Shown: piece after piece, positions 50,041 to 61,667 of the stretch
How the letters are laid out: each line of letters starts with the position of its first letter
Position numbering within the stretch: position 1 is the first letter of the stretch
DNA from: Toxonevra muliebris
Lineage: Eukaryota > Arthropoda > Insecta > Diptera > Pallopteridae
Length of the DNA: 64,000 nt
Reading direction: 5' to 3'
NCBI GenBank assembly: GCA_963691655.1
Contig: OY829326.1
Span: forward strand, 137,658,998-137,722,997
The notes under the pieces: model-generated
What the model was told of the DNA's origin: nothing
The model's input: only the letters and a program-made list of their open reading frames with translations
Database searches by the model: none
Program-made: the position numbers and the translations under genes

Positions 50041-50129
50041 TTAAGATTAAGATTGTATATAAAATGGAGGAGATTTTGATTGACTACATACTTCGTTTTC
50101 AATCAATAAAACTAACTTGTTAAAGGGAA

Positions 50130-50256
50130 TCAACATACAACAACATACAAGGGTTAACCCTATGAATGCAAAACATTTTGTGGATTAGGAAAGAGGCCCA
50201 TGCCCTTGCTGGGAGTCGAACATGTTGCTTGTAGACTACCAAGGCCAGTGTTTAGC
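50130..50256 (-). mobile_element. tRNA-derived SINE with LINE-like 3' tail
   Basis: On the minus strand from 50256 a head with CTGGCCTTGGTAGTC (box A-like) and GTTCGACTCCC (box B-like) is followed by TTTTGCATTCATAGGGTTA, the word shared with the 3' end of the LINE at 25919-26641. The spacing between the boxes is shorter than in a real tRNA. Confidence 0.6.
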
Positions 50257-51783
50257 AATGGCAGAACTCAAATTAAGATATCAATGTATTTGAACTCTTT
50301 CATGCCTGAATTTTAATAAATATTGAAAGAAACCTTTTACACAGAAAACAAAGCCTTCCTTAATCATGACTCTAAATTTCATAGCTCTACATATGCTTGT
50401 TGGTCTTTTAGAAAAAGTTGTAGACAACGACTGGAACTTGTTTTCCTCAGTTTTGATTTTATAAACATCATTGATAAAAAAAATCTCCTCTTAGTAATAA
50501 TAATTTAAAGCATTTTTTTTAAATAGTGCAAAATATTTAATAAAAGGGTTTTGTATTTAAGCTTTCGACTGATTTCAAAGACGACAACTGTAAAGAAAGT
50601 GGCATAAGCTCGAGATTTCAAATACTCGGAATTCAGCACACATGATGAATACTTAACAGAACCGAACACAATGTAACGTTTATTAAACAGCTATTTTTTG
50701 TAAAATCAAAGTAAATATTGCGTATAGGAAACATCGAGAATAAAATGTTTTGAAGTTCCATAAAAAAAATTTAGATAAAACAAATATCAATTTTTGAAAA
50801 AGTTCTGCACTTTTGTTTTTCGAGATCTTCATGAAAACATCTTTAAACACATTAAAAAAAATCATTTAATGAAATCTACAGGGTAAAAATTTTAATACTG
50901 CTCATCTCTCCTATGTAACATTTATTAATTAAAAATTTATGTAATTCTTTTGAAATAGTGAAATAAATTGAAGCAAGATGTATCGGGATAAAAATTGTTA
51001 GGTGTGGTTAGGGTTCAATTCTTCGATCAGGACAAAAGTCAAATTTTTCAGAAGTAACAAAGTTCAGAAAGTGATTCCTGATAGAGTTTGACAAAGGTAA
51101 ATTTTGAGTATCGCGGTGTTTGAAATCTGATTTATATTTTATACGGGTAATATAAAACTTAAGATAGATTGATTAGTTTCTGAGATCGTTTAAATGATCA
51201 GCGGTTTCAATTAAAAATTTCTACAGTATATTTTTCTGGAACATATTTACAATTTACTTCCCTTCACTACGTGTCTTTTTTGTTTTTTTTCTGGTATTTA
51301 CTGACCGACAGCAAAATTTTATGGACAACATTTCTGCGGAACTTATTTGTCTCTTTGGGTATTTTTAAAGGGTTAAAAAGACAAATTCTGAATTCTGAGT
51401 AAATCAAAAAAAAGACCCACAAGAAGGTTAAGGGTTAATATGTTCCATAAAAATATTCCATAGAAACCACTTAAACCAACTCAGACGTAAAACTAACCAA
51501 GATATCTTAGGTTTTATTTTACCCAAAACCGGCAAAAATTTACAATACCGCGAAAAATGTAAAGCAGATGTAAATTTTTAAAAGGTCGGAACACCTTGAT
51601 ATTTTGATTTTCCTGCCCACTATTATTATTCTTTTTATGTATGTAGAAGAAGATTTCTACTACAAAATTACCGGGAATCCAGTATGAGAGTTAGAGTTTA
51701 AAAACTCAAAATGAGCTTTTTGAGAAATCTACTGACTTCTAAGGATTTATAAGAAAAATTGTATTTTTCTATTAATGATTTTT

Positions 51784-51857
51784 GAGCGTTGCTGAGATTT
51801 GAGACCGGGCACCTCTGCGTAGTAGTTAAAGACACCAACGACTAGACTACAGCGATT
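51784..51857 (-). mobile_element. tRNA-derived SINE head
   Basis: On the minus strand it reads TAGTCTAGTCG (box A-like) and ACTACTACGCAGAGGTGCCC, then CGGTCTCAAATCTCAGC. It is homologous to the SINE head at 18000-18070 (TAGCCTAGTGG ... ACGCAGAGGTACCCGGGTTC). Box B is changed, so it is an old copy. Confidence 0.6.
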
Positions 51858-52532
51858 ACGAACTTCTTATTGTTAAATTCTATATGGTCGAATAGAGTTA
51901 TATGGTTTTAAAATTGGAACCTTTGTGCATATTCGAAAAACTTTGAAATAAAATGTATTTTCAAAACTCCTTAATTCAAAAATGCTTGCCTGCCTGCCTC
52001 TTACAAATAATTTTCAAAATCGAAGATGCCTCCAGAACAACTTCGGTCGATTCTTTCTTAAAGTTAAAGTTCAATAAAAATATAGACAGAAAATATTCTT
52101 CGGTTGGGTAAAATATTACACTTGGTAATATTCCGATTCTTGATCTCAATTCTGAAAGAAAAACAAAAGTGCAGATTGATATAAATCTAGGATAATTATG
52201 TCTTTTCGCAATGCTGAGCTTGTACGAGAATAGTATTTTACTTTTTTATTTTTTTTTATGCTTAAAAGAATTCAGACTGGTTACTAAAGTTTGCTGAGTA
52301 TGACCGACGCTGATTTGTAACATGCCACTGACGTATAAGTGACAGCATAATTAATAATTTACTTGTTTTGAATATGGTCCCGGCGTCAGTCTTTGGTTTG
52401 TTTAAGAATTTTTCTAAGCGTATGTATGCAAACTATGACTTCAAAGGCTAATCCTTTCTGATTTTAGAGGAACCTGTTCTGCGTTTGAGTTTCTTTGAAT
52501 TTCTAAATTACATTCAAAGTTTTACTGCTTAC

Positions 52533-53068
52533 CTTGTATGCAGAGCATTTCGAAATGCCGCTGGATAAAATAACGGATGACCCCACGGAGGTACAAATAT
52601 TGGTGGCCAAGAAAGAAAAGGTGCCGATGCTGCAGCAGCCGCAGCTGCTGATGGCATCATTAGACTGTTCAAGCTATTTAGGCTAGAAAATCCGCTAAAT
52701 GCAGCGGCACCGGTTGGTATGCGTAACTGTTCAGTTGCCGCCATTGTACCGCTGGTCGAGATAGTAGGGATCGTAGTTGTAGAAGTCGATTTTGGGATAA
52801 CGATTTCGTCAACGGGATCAACAACGATGATGGTGGTATCGTTGTCGTGCGCCGGTGAGGGTGTTGATGTACGCGGTAGTGGTGGTAATGATAAAGATTG
52901 TGGTATTGGTGATGGTGCTCGAGCCTTTGGAGGCGTATCGTCTTTTGATGGCGATTCTGAAGATTCTGTTGAAGATGATGATGAGCTTAGAGATTTCCGA
53001 CGTGTCCGTGTCGGTGACGACCGTGTTACCGGCGGCGGCGACGGTGTACGTTTACGTTTTTCTGCCAC
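52533..53068 (-). CDS. vnd: vnd exon 1: N-terminal region, start uncertain
   Basis: This is the first recognised coding exon, ending at the donor AAG|GTAAGC (52533/52532). It encodes a basic, Ser/Pro/Thr-rich N-terminus with RTPSPPPVTRSSPTRTRRKS, a run of Ser, then EQLRIPTGAAAFSGF, an Ala run, PFLSWPPI and WGHPLFYPAAFRNAL. The second half matches Drosophila Vnd in order. The frame is open further upstream to a TAG near 53151 but has no ATG. I end the exon at the GTG at 53068 (context aaaGTGg) as a practical limit, not a proven start. The first in-frame ATG is at 52744-52742 (context acaATGg) and would give 584 residues instead of 692. An upstream exon giving the ATG is the most natural explanation. 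Confidence 0.88.
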
Positions 53069-54900
53069 TTTGATAATGTTTTCCTTAAAGTTTTGATAAG
53101 TAATTTTGAGAGATATTTTTGAAAGTGTTGATCTTAAGAAGTTAAACTAAATTCAACTCTTTTGTGAGCACTGACTTTATTTGAGGTAAACGTTTTTTGT
53201 TGTTGTGGTTGTTTTGAATTACACTTTAAATTACCTCCCTCCACACATTATCCTTTACTCAGAACACTATAATTAAATTGATTACACATTGGAATATCCA
53301 GGAATTATTTTTGTGAGGTTCACTCAAATTGTTGTTTATTTATTAATTTACTTTTTGCTTGGGATTATCTCGGTTTCTTGTCGAATAATTTACAATCTTA
53401 CAACTTCAATACGCACTTGCCACTTAATTTATGCTCGTAAACTAATAATTTTCGTCCGCTTCTATATCACACAAACTGAAGTGTCATCAACAACTAACGA
53501 GACATGAAGAACTCAGCACAATTTTAACCAACCAAACAGTGAACTCAACTAACGATGACTGCATATAAGCATTTAACAACCACCACCATTTTTACATCCA
53601 GCCAGTAAGGCAACAACAACAAACAACCATCGATTCTACTGACTCTACTACCAAACCTTTCAACATTTCGATCGATTTTACTAAGTGGCTTCTCATGTCC
53701 TTATTGCAACACAAAACAAAAATATTACGAAGAGCAACAAAAAAACAAAAAAAAAAAACTTCATGCTTATTATCCACCAACCACCATCATTCCAATTGTC
53801 AAGAACTAGCTATATCCTTTGCATTTGCTAAAAGAGAGACGCAGCAATATATACTCATCTCATACCAACTAATGCCTTCTTCTTCTGTTCCTTGACAAAG
53901 AGGGTACTTGAATTTTTGAGTTCCATTGTATTTAAGTAGGTATTCTTTACAGCAGCAGCTGCTCCTCATTGCTTCTGCAGCTCTTCCTCTTGTGTGTGTG
54001 TTGTTGTTGTTCTTGTCGACTTATATTTTATCGTTGTTTTTGTTGTTGTTAAGCAGCCAGTCAAACCTTTCATGCCTTTACAGCCAACCATCATTGAGTC
54101 TCCCCTCCAGCTTCAGCTTCAGCTGCAGTACTTTTGTATGTATAGATGTGTATTCTGCGTATACTGTAGGTAACTATTGTGCCGTTCACTCATGTCCACT
54201 CGTTGTCGTTTCAAGAACTCTTCTCTGCTCTCGAGTGCAAAGTTCACGCGCGCCCATCGTTCGTGTGCCCCGTTTACATAAAAAAATTCTCTACTTGGTT
54301 TCACAAGCAGCACATAATATACTTGTACCTATTCGTATTCCTACTCATGGTTGGTGTCATCAATTGCTTCGTCATCATCATTATCATCAACATCATCGTC
54401 ATGATCATCTTCATCGTTTCCTTTGCTATTAACTTCCATGGAGATGGTTTCCATATTTTCTTTTTTAGTTTTTTTTTTCCACTTTATTGACGTAGGGATT
54501 CTTAATTCTTATTCGGTGTTTTGTAAGTTAATTCTTCATAAACCGAGTTTTTTTTATGGTTTAGTATATACAGTGATGGCCAATAGAAGCATTCCAGTAC
54601 GGTTTTTAGATGATTAGATTTGAGCAACTAAGAGTAAGTTAGGGGTAATTGAGTGTACCAGTTCCATGAGTGGTTATAAGTTTGAAGAAATCTGGTAATG
54701 TTTCCACAAATTCAATCAAAAGTTATAGTTCTTTCCTTTGGTCCTGAACCTTTTCTAGGCATAGGGATTAAGACTATTAAAGAAAAACTGTGCTCAAATT
54801 TCTAAGCTTATGCAATCAAAGATACTAATTGAGAATTTTAACCCAGAAGGAGTAGCCCAACGACTTAAGGTCAAAGCAGCCTCAGAATAATTACAGATTT
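53069..54900 (-). other. Upstream region of vnd exon 1
   Basis: No second gene is seen. The sequence has poly-T/A and CAA/GTT runs, TTGTTG-rich DNA at 54000-54050 and CATCAT/ATCATC at 54375-54415. The long plus-strand frame at 53926-54432 is Leu/Ser-rich low complexity and not a gene. It probably contains 5' UTR, intron or promoter of vnd. Confidence 0.45.
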
Positions 54901-54929
54901 TCTTTCAAGGCATTGCAAGCTGGGGAAAG

Positions 54930-55145
54930 GAAAGGGAAGGAGGGAAGAGTAAATGTTGCTTCTGCCGGAAAGAAAATGAAACGCCTGAGTATATCCTTCT
55001 ACACTACGATGCACTAAGGAGAAAAATATATTGGGGGCATTATTGGCCAGATAGTTTACAGCCTTATTAAGTTTCCTTAGTAGGATCAGCCTATCTGAAT
55101 GCTTATAAATAAGCCACAATTGTGGGTACAATAGACCTATTGGTT
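54930..55145 (+). mobile_element. Degenerate C-terminal end of a jockey/R1-type LINE
   Basis: The frame reads CCFCRKENETPEYILLHYDA and LRRK, the Cys-His block found at the end of such ORF2 proteins, followed by TIVGTIDLL near the end. Stops interrupt it. It has no clear upstream RT part. Confidence 0.6.
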
Positions 55146-55149
55146 GCAG

Positions 55150-56180
55150 TATAATATACCTACTCGTAATATATATATATATGTATCTGTGCTTTAGTTT
55201 GAAGCTGTGATCTGAGGAAGTTACTTTGTCGAACCATAAACCGTAGCCTGGGAAGATATATACATACTCTTGGCACTCTTGGCTTGGAATGAACTAAAAA
55301 TTACCGGAATTTATAATCGAAGAAAATGATATTTGCATAAAATTTTACGAGCATAAGGAGCCATTCTTAAGTTGAACCATAGTTTAACAGGTATCGACGA
55401 TCTCCTGACTGAGTTGTTTAAGGGGATCCCGCACTTTCTGGTTTCAAAATTTTAGCAGCTTTTATAGGGCTGATAGATTAATAATAATGTACTTTCTGAT
55501 CCCATAAATTTTTTGACATACAGAATTTTTTTGACATCCATAAGTTTCTCTATGAAATTTTCACAAAACACTTTTAAAATATTATACTTTCCAATAGGAA
55601 ACTCTAAAAAAAATTCTATTTTCCAAAACGAGAAAGTGCAGGACCCCCTTAAATCTGGGGTTTTTTTCATAATGGTCTTCAGTCAGAGCAGTTTTATCAG
55701 TGCGTGTGAAAAAAAGTATTTATACTTCGCTCACAATTTGTTACTAACAGTACGATCGATCCTTTGAAGGTCTATGCCCAAATATAAAGTGCTCCGTCAA
55801 ATTTTGAAAGAATCTTTTGTCTGATATCGAAACAGATTCCAAAAAACCTGATAGACTAACTTTAAATTTATTTTAGACTAAAACGGTTGATAAATTTGAA
55901 GATTTTGTGAGTAAACGGTATTAGACTCAAATGGTGCGATATCGGTTACAGATAACGTCATGCCGACGTACTTTGACAGCGCGAAGTTATTATAGAATAT
56001 GTGGGTCTCTGAGTGAGACAAATCGAGTTAATATAAAAAACAGATATGGACAAGTGGTGGCTTCTTTCAAGCGCAGAAATTTCGAAGATTATCAATAATT
56101 TCACACAAAAGTTCTTCATCTAAAAGTCTCAGAACCTCGGCAAAACAAAGACTAAAATTTTAACCTGACCTTTGCATGGT
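55150..56180. other. No gene seen
   Basis: AT-rich sequence. A short (AT)n tract lies at 55168-55182. Confidence 0.35.
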
Positions 56181-56520
56181 CAGGTTCTTTAAAAACGCCT
56201 GCATTCAATCTGCTACGTCACCTATACGATACTATTGCCTACGCGTTAAAAACTAAGTGTAGACAACATAAAATATCAGCGAATGCAATGTAGACAATTT
56301 ACATGATACGATGTTATTTACGACACGGTTGTCTACGCGTAAAAACTAAATGTAAATAGCCGTAATACTCAGCGGAGATAATGTAGGCAACATACATAAT
56401 AAGATGTAATCAGCAACACGTGTACGACACGGTTGTCTAAGCATCAAAAATTGGATGTAGACAAGGTAAAAACTTAGAAAAAGCAATGTAGATAACATAA
56501 AAATATGTAGATAATTGATT
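56180..56520. repeat. Degenerate ~94-104-bp tandem repeat
   Basis: The words ctacgcgttaaaaactaa, ctacgcgtaaaaactaaatg and ctaagcatcaaaaattgg start units near 56243, 56337 and 56441, each with gtagacaac, gcaatgtag and acgacacggttgtct in order. About three copies. Confidence 0.6.
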
Positions 56521-58955
56521 TTTTATATGCATTTCAGAGTAGTTTTTAAATAAAAATATTACAAATTTAAGTTTTTATTTTCAAATAATATTTCAAATTG
56601 TAATATAGGTACATATGTGCTTAAGAATGCATCCCCCATTTCAGCAGCACATCTTGACGAACACGAATATAGTTAAGCAGATTATGCGGCATTATCGTCG
56701 CAAGTTACCGTTAATATGTAGAAATCCTGGCTCCAAAGGTTATAGCAGACATTATACCTCATTGAAAAATTTAAGCATAACTATGAGGATGGAGGACCCT
56801 GAACATATTTATTTTTAATTTTATTACTTGCTTAAAATATTAAAGAAGCTCAGCCAGAATTTGAGAAAAAATCCGGTGATAGGGTTAAATTACTATTCTT
56901 GAAAATAAAAGAAGAACAGATTTTCTATGAGGAAATGAATTTCGTTAATTTTAGTATGCACTTTTGCCTACGAATGGCTTGATAAAAAATATTCTAGAAT
57001 TCAATGGGAAAGTAGAATCAGACCTTGTTCGACTAAGACGAAGCCATAGTAGTTTTTCAGGAGGAACGACCGCTTTAGGGGTTAGACGCAACAGTTTAAA
57101 AATAATATGAAGTATCCCTACCAATATAGAATTTTTGAGAGAATATCTGAAGCCAAAGGCAAATTAAATATCTCTCAAACAGGTAAATAAAAATTCAGAG
57201 TCGGGATACTAGCCTTACCCATTTAAACATACATAATTTCCACCTATTCCGTTCTAATATTTTTCGCCATCACTCTAACGCACACACGCACTTACACATA
57301 TCTAATAATAAAAATGAATGAAAAACATCAAAATCTAAAAAGGAAAAAAAAAAATTATAAAGAAAAGGCAGAAGCTCAAATCAACGCAACTATTACCTAA
57401 CTTAACCTATTATTTATATATAAACCCCGAAATAAACGCCTTCATACAATCAGCATTTTTAGCTCTTGTGCCATACACAGAAGAGGCACTCATTGTGGCA
57501 CAACTACAACCAAACATAAGAGAGATACCAGATACTTACGCTGCATGCAATGCAACAAGGATTACAATAACCTCAACCCCCAGACGGCTGAAGCATAAAA
57601 ACAAGCAAGCTACAGAAGAAGAAGAAAAAAAATCACCACTTACCAAAACAAGTAGGTAACTCTTCAGACTTCAGCCAATCAAAATGATTCATTTCAGGTT
57701 TGTATCAAATATATACAGGAGAAAGCAGTCAGGCAATAGTATACCAATGATTTGCTTTGCACTTGCGCATATATTGAAACGAATACACGCGATTTGAAGT
57801 AGGGAAATTTTTCGCCCCGCAAAAAAAAGGATCAAGAGAAAAAAATGCCAGAGTGTTTCAAGTGTAGTTAGTAAAGTAGGATTGTGCGTAGACAATATCC
57901 TTAAATGGTAGATATTTGTTAGAGAGCACGCCCATTTTTTGTATTTTCTGAGTGCTATTGTATTAAGTGTTGCTGTATCTTGTTGAGCATGAAAATTTCC
58001 CTGATTTTGATTTTTCAGAATGGGATATTTTCTACTGCACACACGTTTACTCTCAATCTAAGTAAGTACGAGTACATGCAATTGATTTTGAAAATGGCAT
58101 GGAGTGGAAATTGTTGAGAGCGGAAGTTAAAGTAGTTTAGTTTTGTGCTTAAAATTGATGGCTTGAGTGTGGGTAGGAGGTAGCAGTAAATAGAGTATAT
58201 ACTTTAGTATCTTTTATTAGGTTTTTTATTATGTGTAAGTGTGTATAAGTGTGTGTGTGTGTGTGTGTAAGTTTGAAATAAAAATTGTCATTCTCATTAG
58301 TATCTGCATATAAGTCTGTATGTATGCCAGTATCCGGTTTTCATTTTTATTTTGATGGATATTTTTCATTATTGTTGTTTTTGCTTTCATGTGTATATGT
58401 ATATGTAAATGCAGATACTTTTGTTATTTCAATTTGTAGCTCAGTACACTGAAATATAAAAAATATCCAAAGTAGAAAATCCTTTCAATTGCGGATTACA
58501 TTTATTCAAATTGCATTTAAAACTTGTTTGTTTTTTTATTGTATTTTCCACTCGTTGCTGTATTTCTATAAAGTGTTTATTCTATTTACCTATTTGTTAT
58601 TATTTATTTTGGTTTTGGTTGAGGTTAAGTACTCAGTTTGTTTATTTATATATTAGATTATATAAATAAACAGGCAAATCACAAATTCAATGATTGATTT
58701 GAATAATAATTTCGATGAATCGCTAACTATGAAGAATATAATCAATTCATGTTGTAATAAAAACCCAGATTTGGCATTGTAAACTTTGCCGGACATACTT
58801 AGGTACCTATGGGTTAATTTCATTGGAATGTTTTTATTTTTTGAGATTTTAACGATTATGTTGATGTTCTTGAACTTTTTTTGCGACGATCCTTCACTTA
58901 TTTGGTCGGTTTAAACGGTTCGGATGCATTGATAAACGAATAATTCTTGGTTTGC
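56521..58955. other. Non-coding; microsatellites and one candidate exon
   Basis: No gene can be called with confidence. A (GT)n tract lies at 58236-58270. The short minus-strand segment at 57540-57609 is listed separately as a possible exon. The open frame at 57468-57659 (plus) has no recognisable domain. Confidence 0.35.
57540..57609 (-). other. Candidate vnd 5' leader exon
   Basis: On the minus strand a strong pyrimidine tract with TCTTCTTCTTCTGTAG ends at 57610, followed by 70 nt and then an excellent donor, GC|GTAAGTATC (57540/57539). The last seven bases are ATGCAGC, so the exon would supply ATG and leave phase 1. Joined to the AG at 53068/53069 or 53062/53063, that phase fits the vnd frame. 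A short upstream frame (ATG at 57596, 7 codons before TGA) is also present. No transcript evidence is available, and the proposed acceptors near 53068 lack a good pyrimidine tract. Confidence 0.3.
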
Positions 58956-58960
58956 CTTAA

Positions 58961-59942
58961 CCCTCTAGCCAATTTTTTCAGCAATAAAAAAATATAAAAA
59001 TTGCTTGATTTTAATGCATAAAACTCGGAAATGAAATCGGAAATCGAATTGGAGTCTTTATTTTTGCTTGAGGTGAAAAAATAGATGGTCCATCAAAAAG
59101 CTTGTAGTCCCGATAAATGGAAAATAAAAAAAATTTTGTGGTTTTAAATTGCATAAATGTAAAATATAATCAATTCCCTACTTCCTTTTTCACCTCCAAA
59201 AAATAACTATAAATATTTTTGTTTCAATAATACTGTACAACGGCCAAAAAAGCTCAAGAGTTTTGAAAGTTGATCTCATATAATACAAGTACGCTGAACA
59301 TAATGGCGTTTTTAGTTTTTCTCTATCAAGTCTAATTTTTTACAACGGTTTAAAAAAAATCATATATGTATAGAAACGCTGCACAATGGAATTGACCAAA
59401 AAGAGTTTTGAAAGCGGACCTTATATAATTCGAGTGTGCTGAACATGATGGTGTTTTCAGTTTTATATATATCTAATTTTTTAATAATGGGCTAAAAAAG
59501 AAACGTCCATAAAAAAATTGTTTCTAAATTTTTAAACAAAATAAAAATCTACAAACAATATTTTTTATGTACGATTCTTTTTTCAACCCGTTTATAAAAT
59601 AAAAATTGAGAACGCCATTATGTTCTGCGTACTCGAATTATATAAGATGCGCTTTCAAAACTCTTGAGCTTTTCTTTTTGGGAAATTCCGTTGTGCAGTG
59701 TAATTAAAATTATCCCAAATAATTTTAATATCACCAAAACAATTTTTTTTTCGTAAATTACTTGATTATTCTGATCTTCAACTGGCGATAAAATTAAAAC
59801 GAAACAACGCACAGAGTACTGAAGGTACGCAACGTGTAGCTCCGGTATTCATCTATCGACTGAGCGGCATGAATACACATAAAAAACATATTTTAAATTG
59901 TATTAAGTCATAGCCCATCTGGAGACGGTACCTACTAGAGGG
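58961..59942. mobile_element. piggyBac-like TTAA MITE, 982 bp
   Basis: CCCTCTAGCC at the left and ACTAGAGGG at the right are inverted for 8 bp and both flanked by TTAA (58957-58960, 59943-59946). The interior holds an ~65-bp motif (agttttgaaag ... gctgaacataatgg) at 59250-59312 and 59398-59455 and its inverse at 59609-59675, so it is strongly foldback. No transposase. Confidence 0.6.
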
Positions 59943-60032
59943 TTAAATGGCGAGAGCTCGAAAAATTGTATTAAGTCGTAGCCCATCTGGAGACGGTACC
60001 TACTAGAGGGTTAAATGGCGAGAGCTCGAAAA
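59897..60032. repeat. Near-perfect 68-bp tandem duplication
   Basis: Positions 59897-59964 and 59965-60032 differ at one base (aagtca/aagtcg). The unit covers the right end of the TTAA element and 22 bp of its flank, including the TTAA. Confidence 0.92.
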
Positions 60033-61230
60033 CATTGAGTGAACACAGTCCTGGATTGTTCCAAGGTGGCTGCTAATTTCTGATTTTCTTTATGATGAAT
60101 TCTCTTTGTGTTTATCTGGTGTAAGCGGCTAGTTTCAGAGCAATTGGAGAACTTTGATTTAAGAGTTAAAATATTTACGAACCATTTAGCAGTTCCGATA
60201 AATAGTAAAATTAAATTGGCCGAAAAAGTCACAAAGTTCTAACTATTGAAGCCAACAAAAATCTATAAGAAATCTGTCGAAAATTTACCATCTTTTGTTG
60301 AAATAATTAGTAAGACACTTTTCTAATGTATCAATTACCAGAAACGAAAATTGTCTAAAATTTTCCTCCTATTCTCTCGAAAACTAGCCGCGCTATGAAA
60401 AATCCATGCCCGTTTTTGAATTGAAAAGTGAGGCTCAAAAAATTATCAAAAGTTTAGGAAATGAGTTCTAACTATTGTACTTTAATAACACTGTGTAACA
60501 ATACTTGGATCAGCCATTTTGATTTTGAAAATTTTAATAACAGATTCGTGATTAGGAACGTGAAAACTCATTGTGACCAAAATTTAAAATTTATAAAATA
60601 AAACATTACATTTTTATCCATCTTTTGAAATTATAGCCCAGCCCAGTTTAAACGACCGTAATTTTAATTTTCAAGCTAATCTATACTATATTATATTTGT
60701 ACTGGAATCCCATGAAGGCCGTTTCTTGTTACGAAATGAATCCATCTAATCAGAAATGATAATTATAAAATTATGATCTGATATTCTAAGAATTGGGAAC
60801 AATTTTCTTTTGAGAGGTCGAAGTTAGAATTGTTAATCGAAAATTATAAATATTCAGAGATTCTGTGATGAAGAAGTCAGAGTTATTATTAAATTAGATT
60901 AACTTTCTATTGGAAGAGTTGAAGCAAGTGTCTGCTTTTAAAAATTCTGGGAATCGAAGTTGTGCTTAGTCGTAGTTATACCGAACTTTCTAAAATTTTA
61001 GTTGTGGTAGTCGTAAAAAGATTTGCATTACAGTTATCCATTTTAGAAATAGAACCCTTCGCTTTGCAGCTAATTTTTCTGATGAAAACAGTGGAATCTT
61101 TAACTAAACTTGTCTAAAACATGTGAGACGATAGAAAGTCGCCTTTCTGAAATACTCAAAAAATAGAACAAAATGTAATGTAGAAGTTCCGATCAAAACT
61201 TGAAAATATAAAATAAAAAAAATTTTCTAC
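60033..61230. other. No gene seen
   Basis: AT-rich sequence without recognisable content. Confidence 0.35.
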
Positions 61231-61237
61231 ATGGCAA

Positions 61238-61320
61238 TGGCAAACCGTTCGGACTCGACATAAAACTGTAGACCTCCTCCATTTGTGTACCAATATAACT
61301 CACACAATATGAGTAGTTAC
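61238..61320 (+). repeat. Dispersed repeat (same family as 16485-16610)
   Basis: Contains CGTTCGGACTCGACATAAAA, CTGTAGACCTCCTCCATTTG and TAACTCACACAATATGAGTA in order, as in the minus-strand copy at 16485-16610. Confidence 0.6.
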
Positions 61321-61667
61321 GAAAAGCTAGGTCTAGGTCTGAGTCAACTTTCTGAACTGCCAGTCAACTTTATAAGAAGTCGACTTTTTAAGATTCTGGA
61401 AATTTGAAGTTGGACTGCCATTAGGCATAGTAATGGTGAACTTCCTGCAATTCTAGCTACCAATATCTAAGAAGTAATTTTTTGTTTGAGGAGTCACAAT
61501 AGACTTTTTACATTTTTAGTGATCGGAATTAAAAGTTATTCCGTGTACTTAAGAATCGGAGTCAAAAGCAGTTGCTTTTTGGAGGGGCTACACCTGAAGT
61601 AAATGATTCCCTAAAGTTTTGGAAGTCTGAATTGAAAGTTATTCTTTGCGGTAAGAGTGGGAGTCAT

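Larger units (their letters stand above)
42771..52532 (-). other. vnd: vnd intron 1 (9.8 kb)
   Basis: The donor GTAAGC lies at 52532-52527 and the acceptor TTTTCAG ends at 42771. It splits a Ser codon (AG|C). Its content is a mariner nested in an R1-like fragment (43.5-45.4 kb), a possible small repeat (46.78-47.03 kb), an inverted array with AGATGGCGC motifs (47.38-48.01 kb), a TTAA element (49.30-50.04 kb) and two SINEs (50.13-50.26 and 51.78-51.86 kb). An (ACGG)4 tract lies near 45657. No extra vnd exon is recognised. Confidence 0.9.

Noticed and set aside
51372..51438. Two AAGGG-TTAA ends
   Set aside because: They face the same way and no CCC-start with TTAA could be paired with them, so no element can be delimited.
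52719..53096. Plus-strand frames of 125 and 72 codons
   Set aside because: They are antisense to vnd exon 1, whose coding strand matches a known protein.
53480..53490. Initiator-like TCAGTT on the minus strand near 53483
   Set aside because: No matching downstream promoter element at the proper distance and no TATA; too weak to call a promoter.
53926..54432. Plus-strand frame of 168 codons
   Set aside because: Leu/Ser-rich low complexity from TTG/CTC/CTT runs, with no domain, no flanking exons and no conserved pattern.
57610..57643. 34-nt intron between GTAAGT and TGTAG on the minus strand
   Set aside because: Too short for splicing; the two sites may instead belong to alternative exons, or be chance matches.
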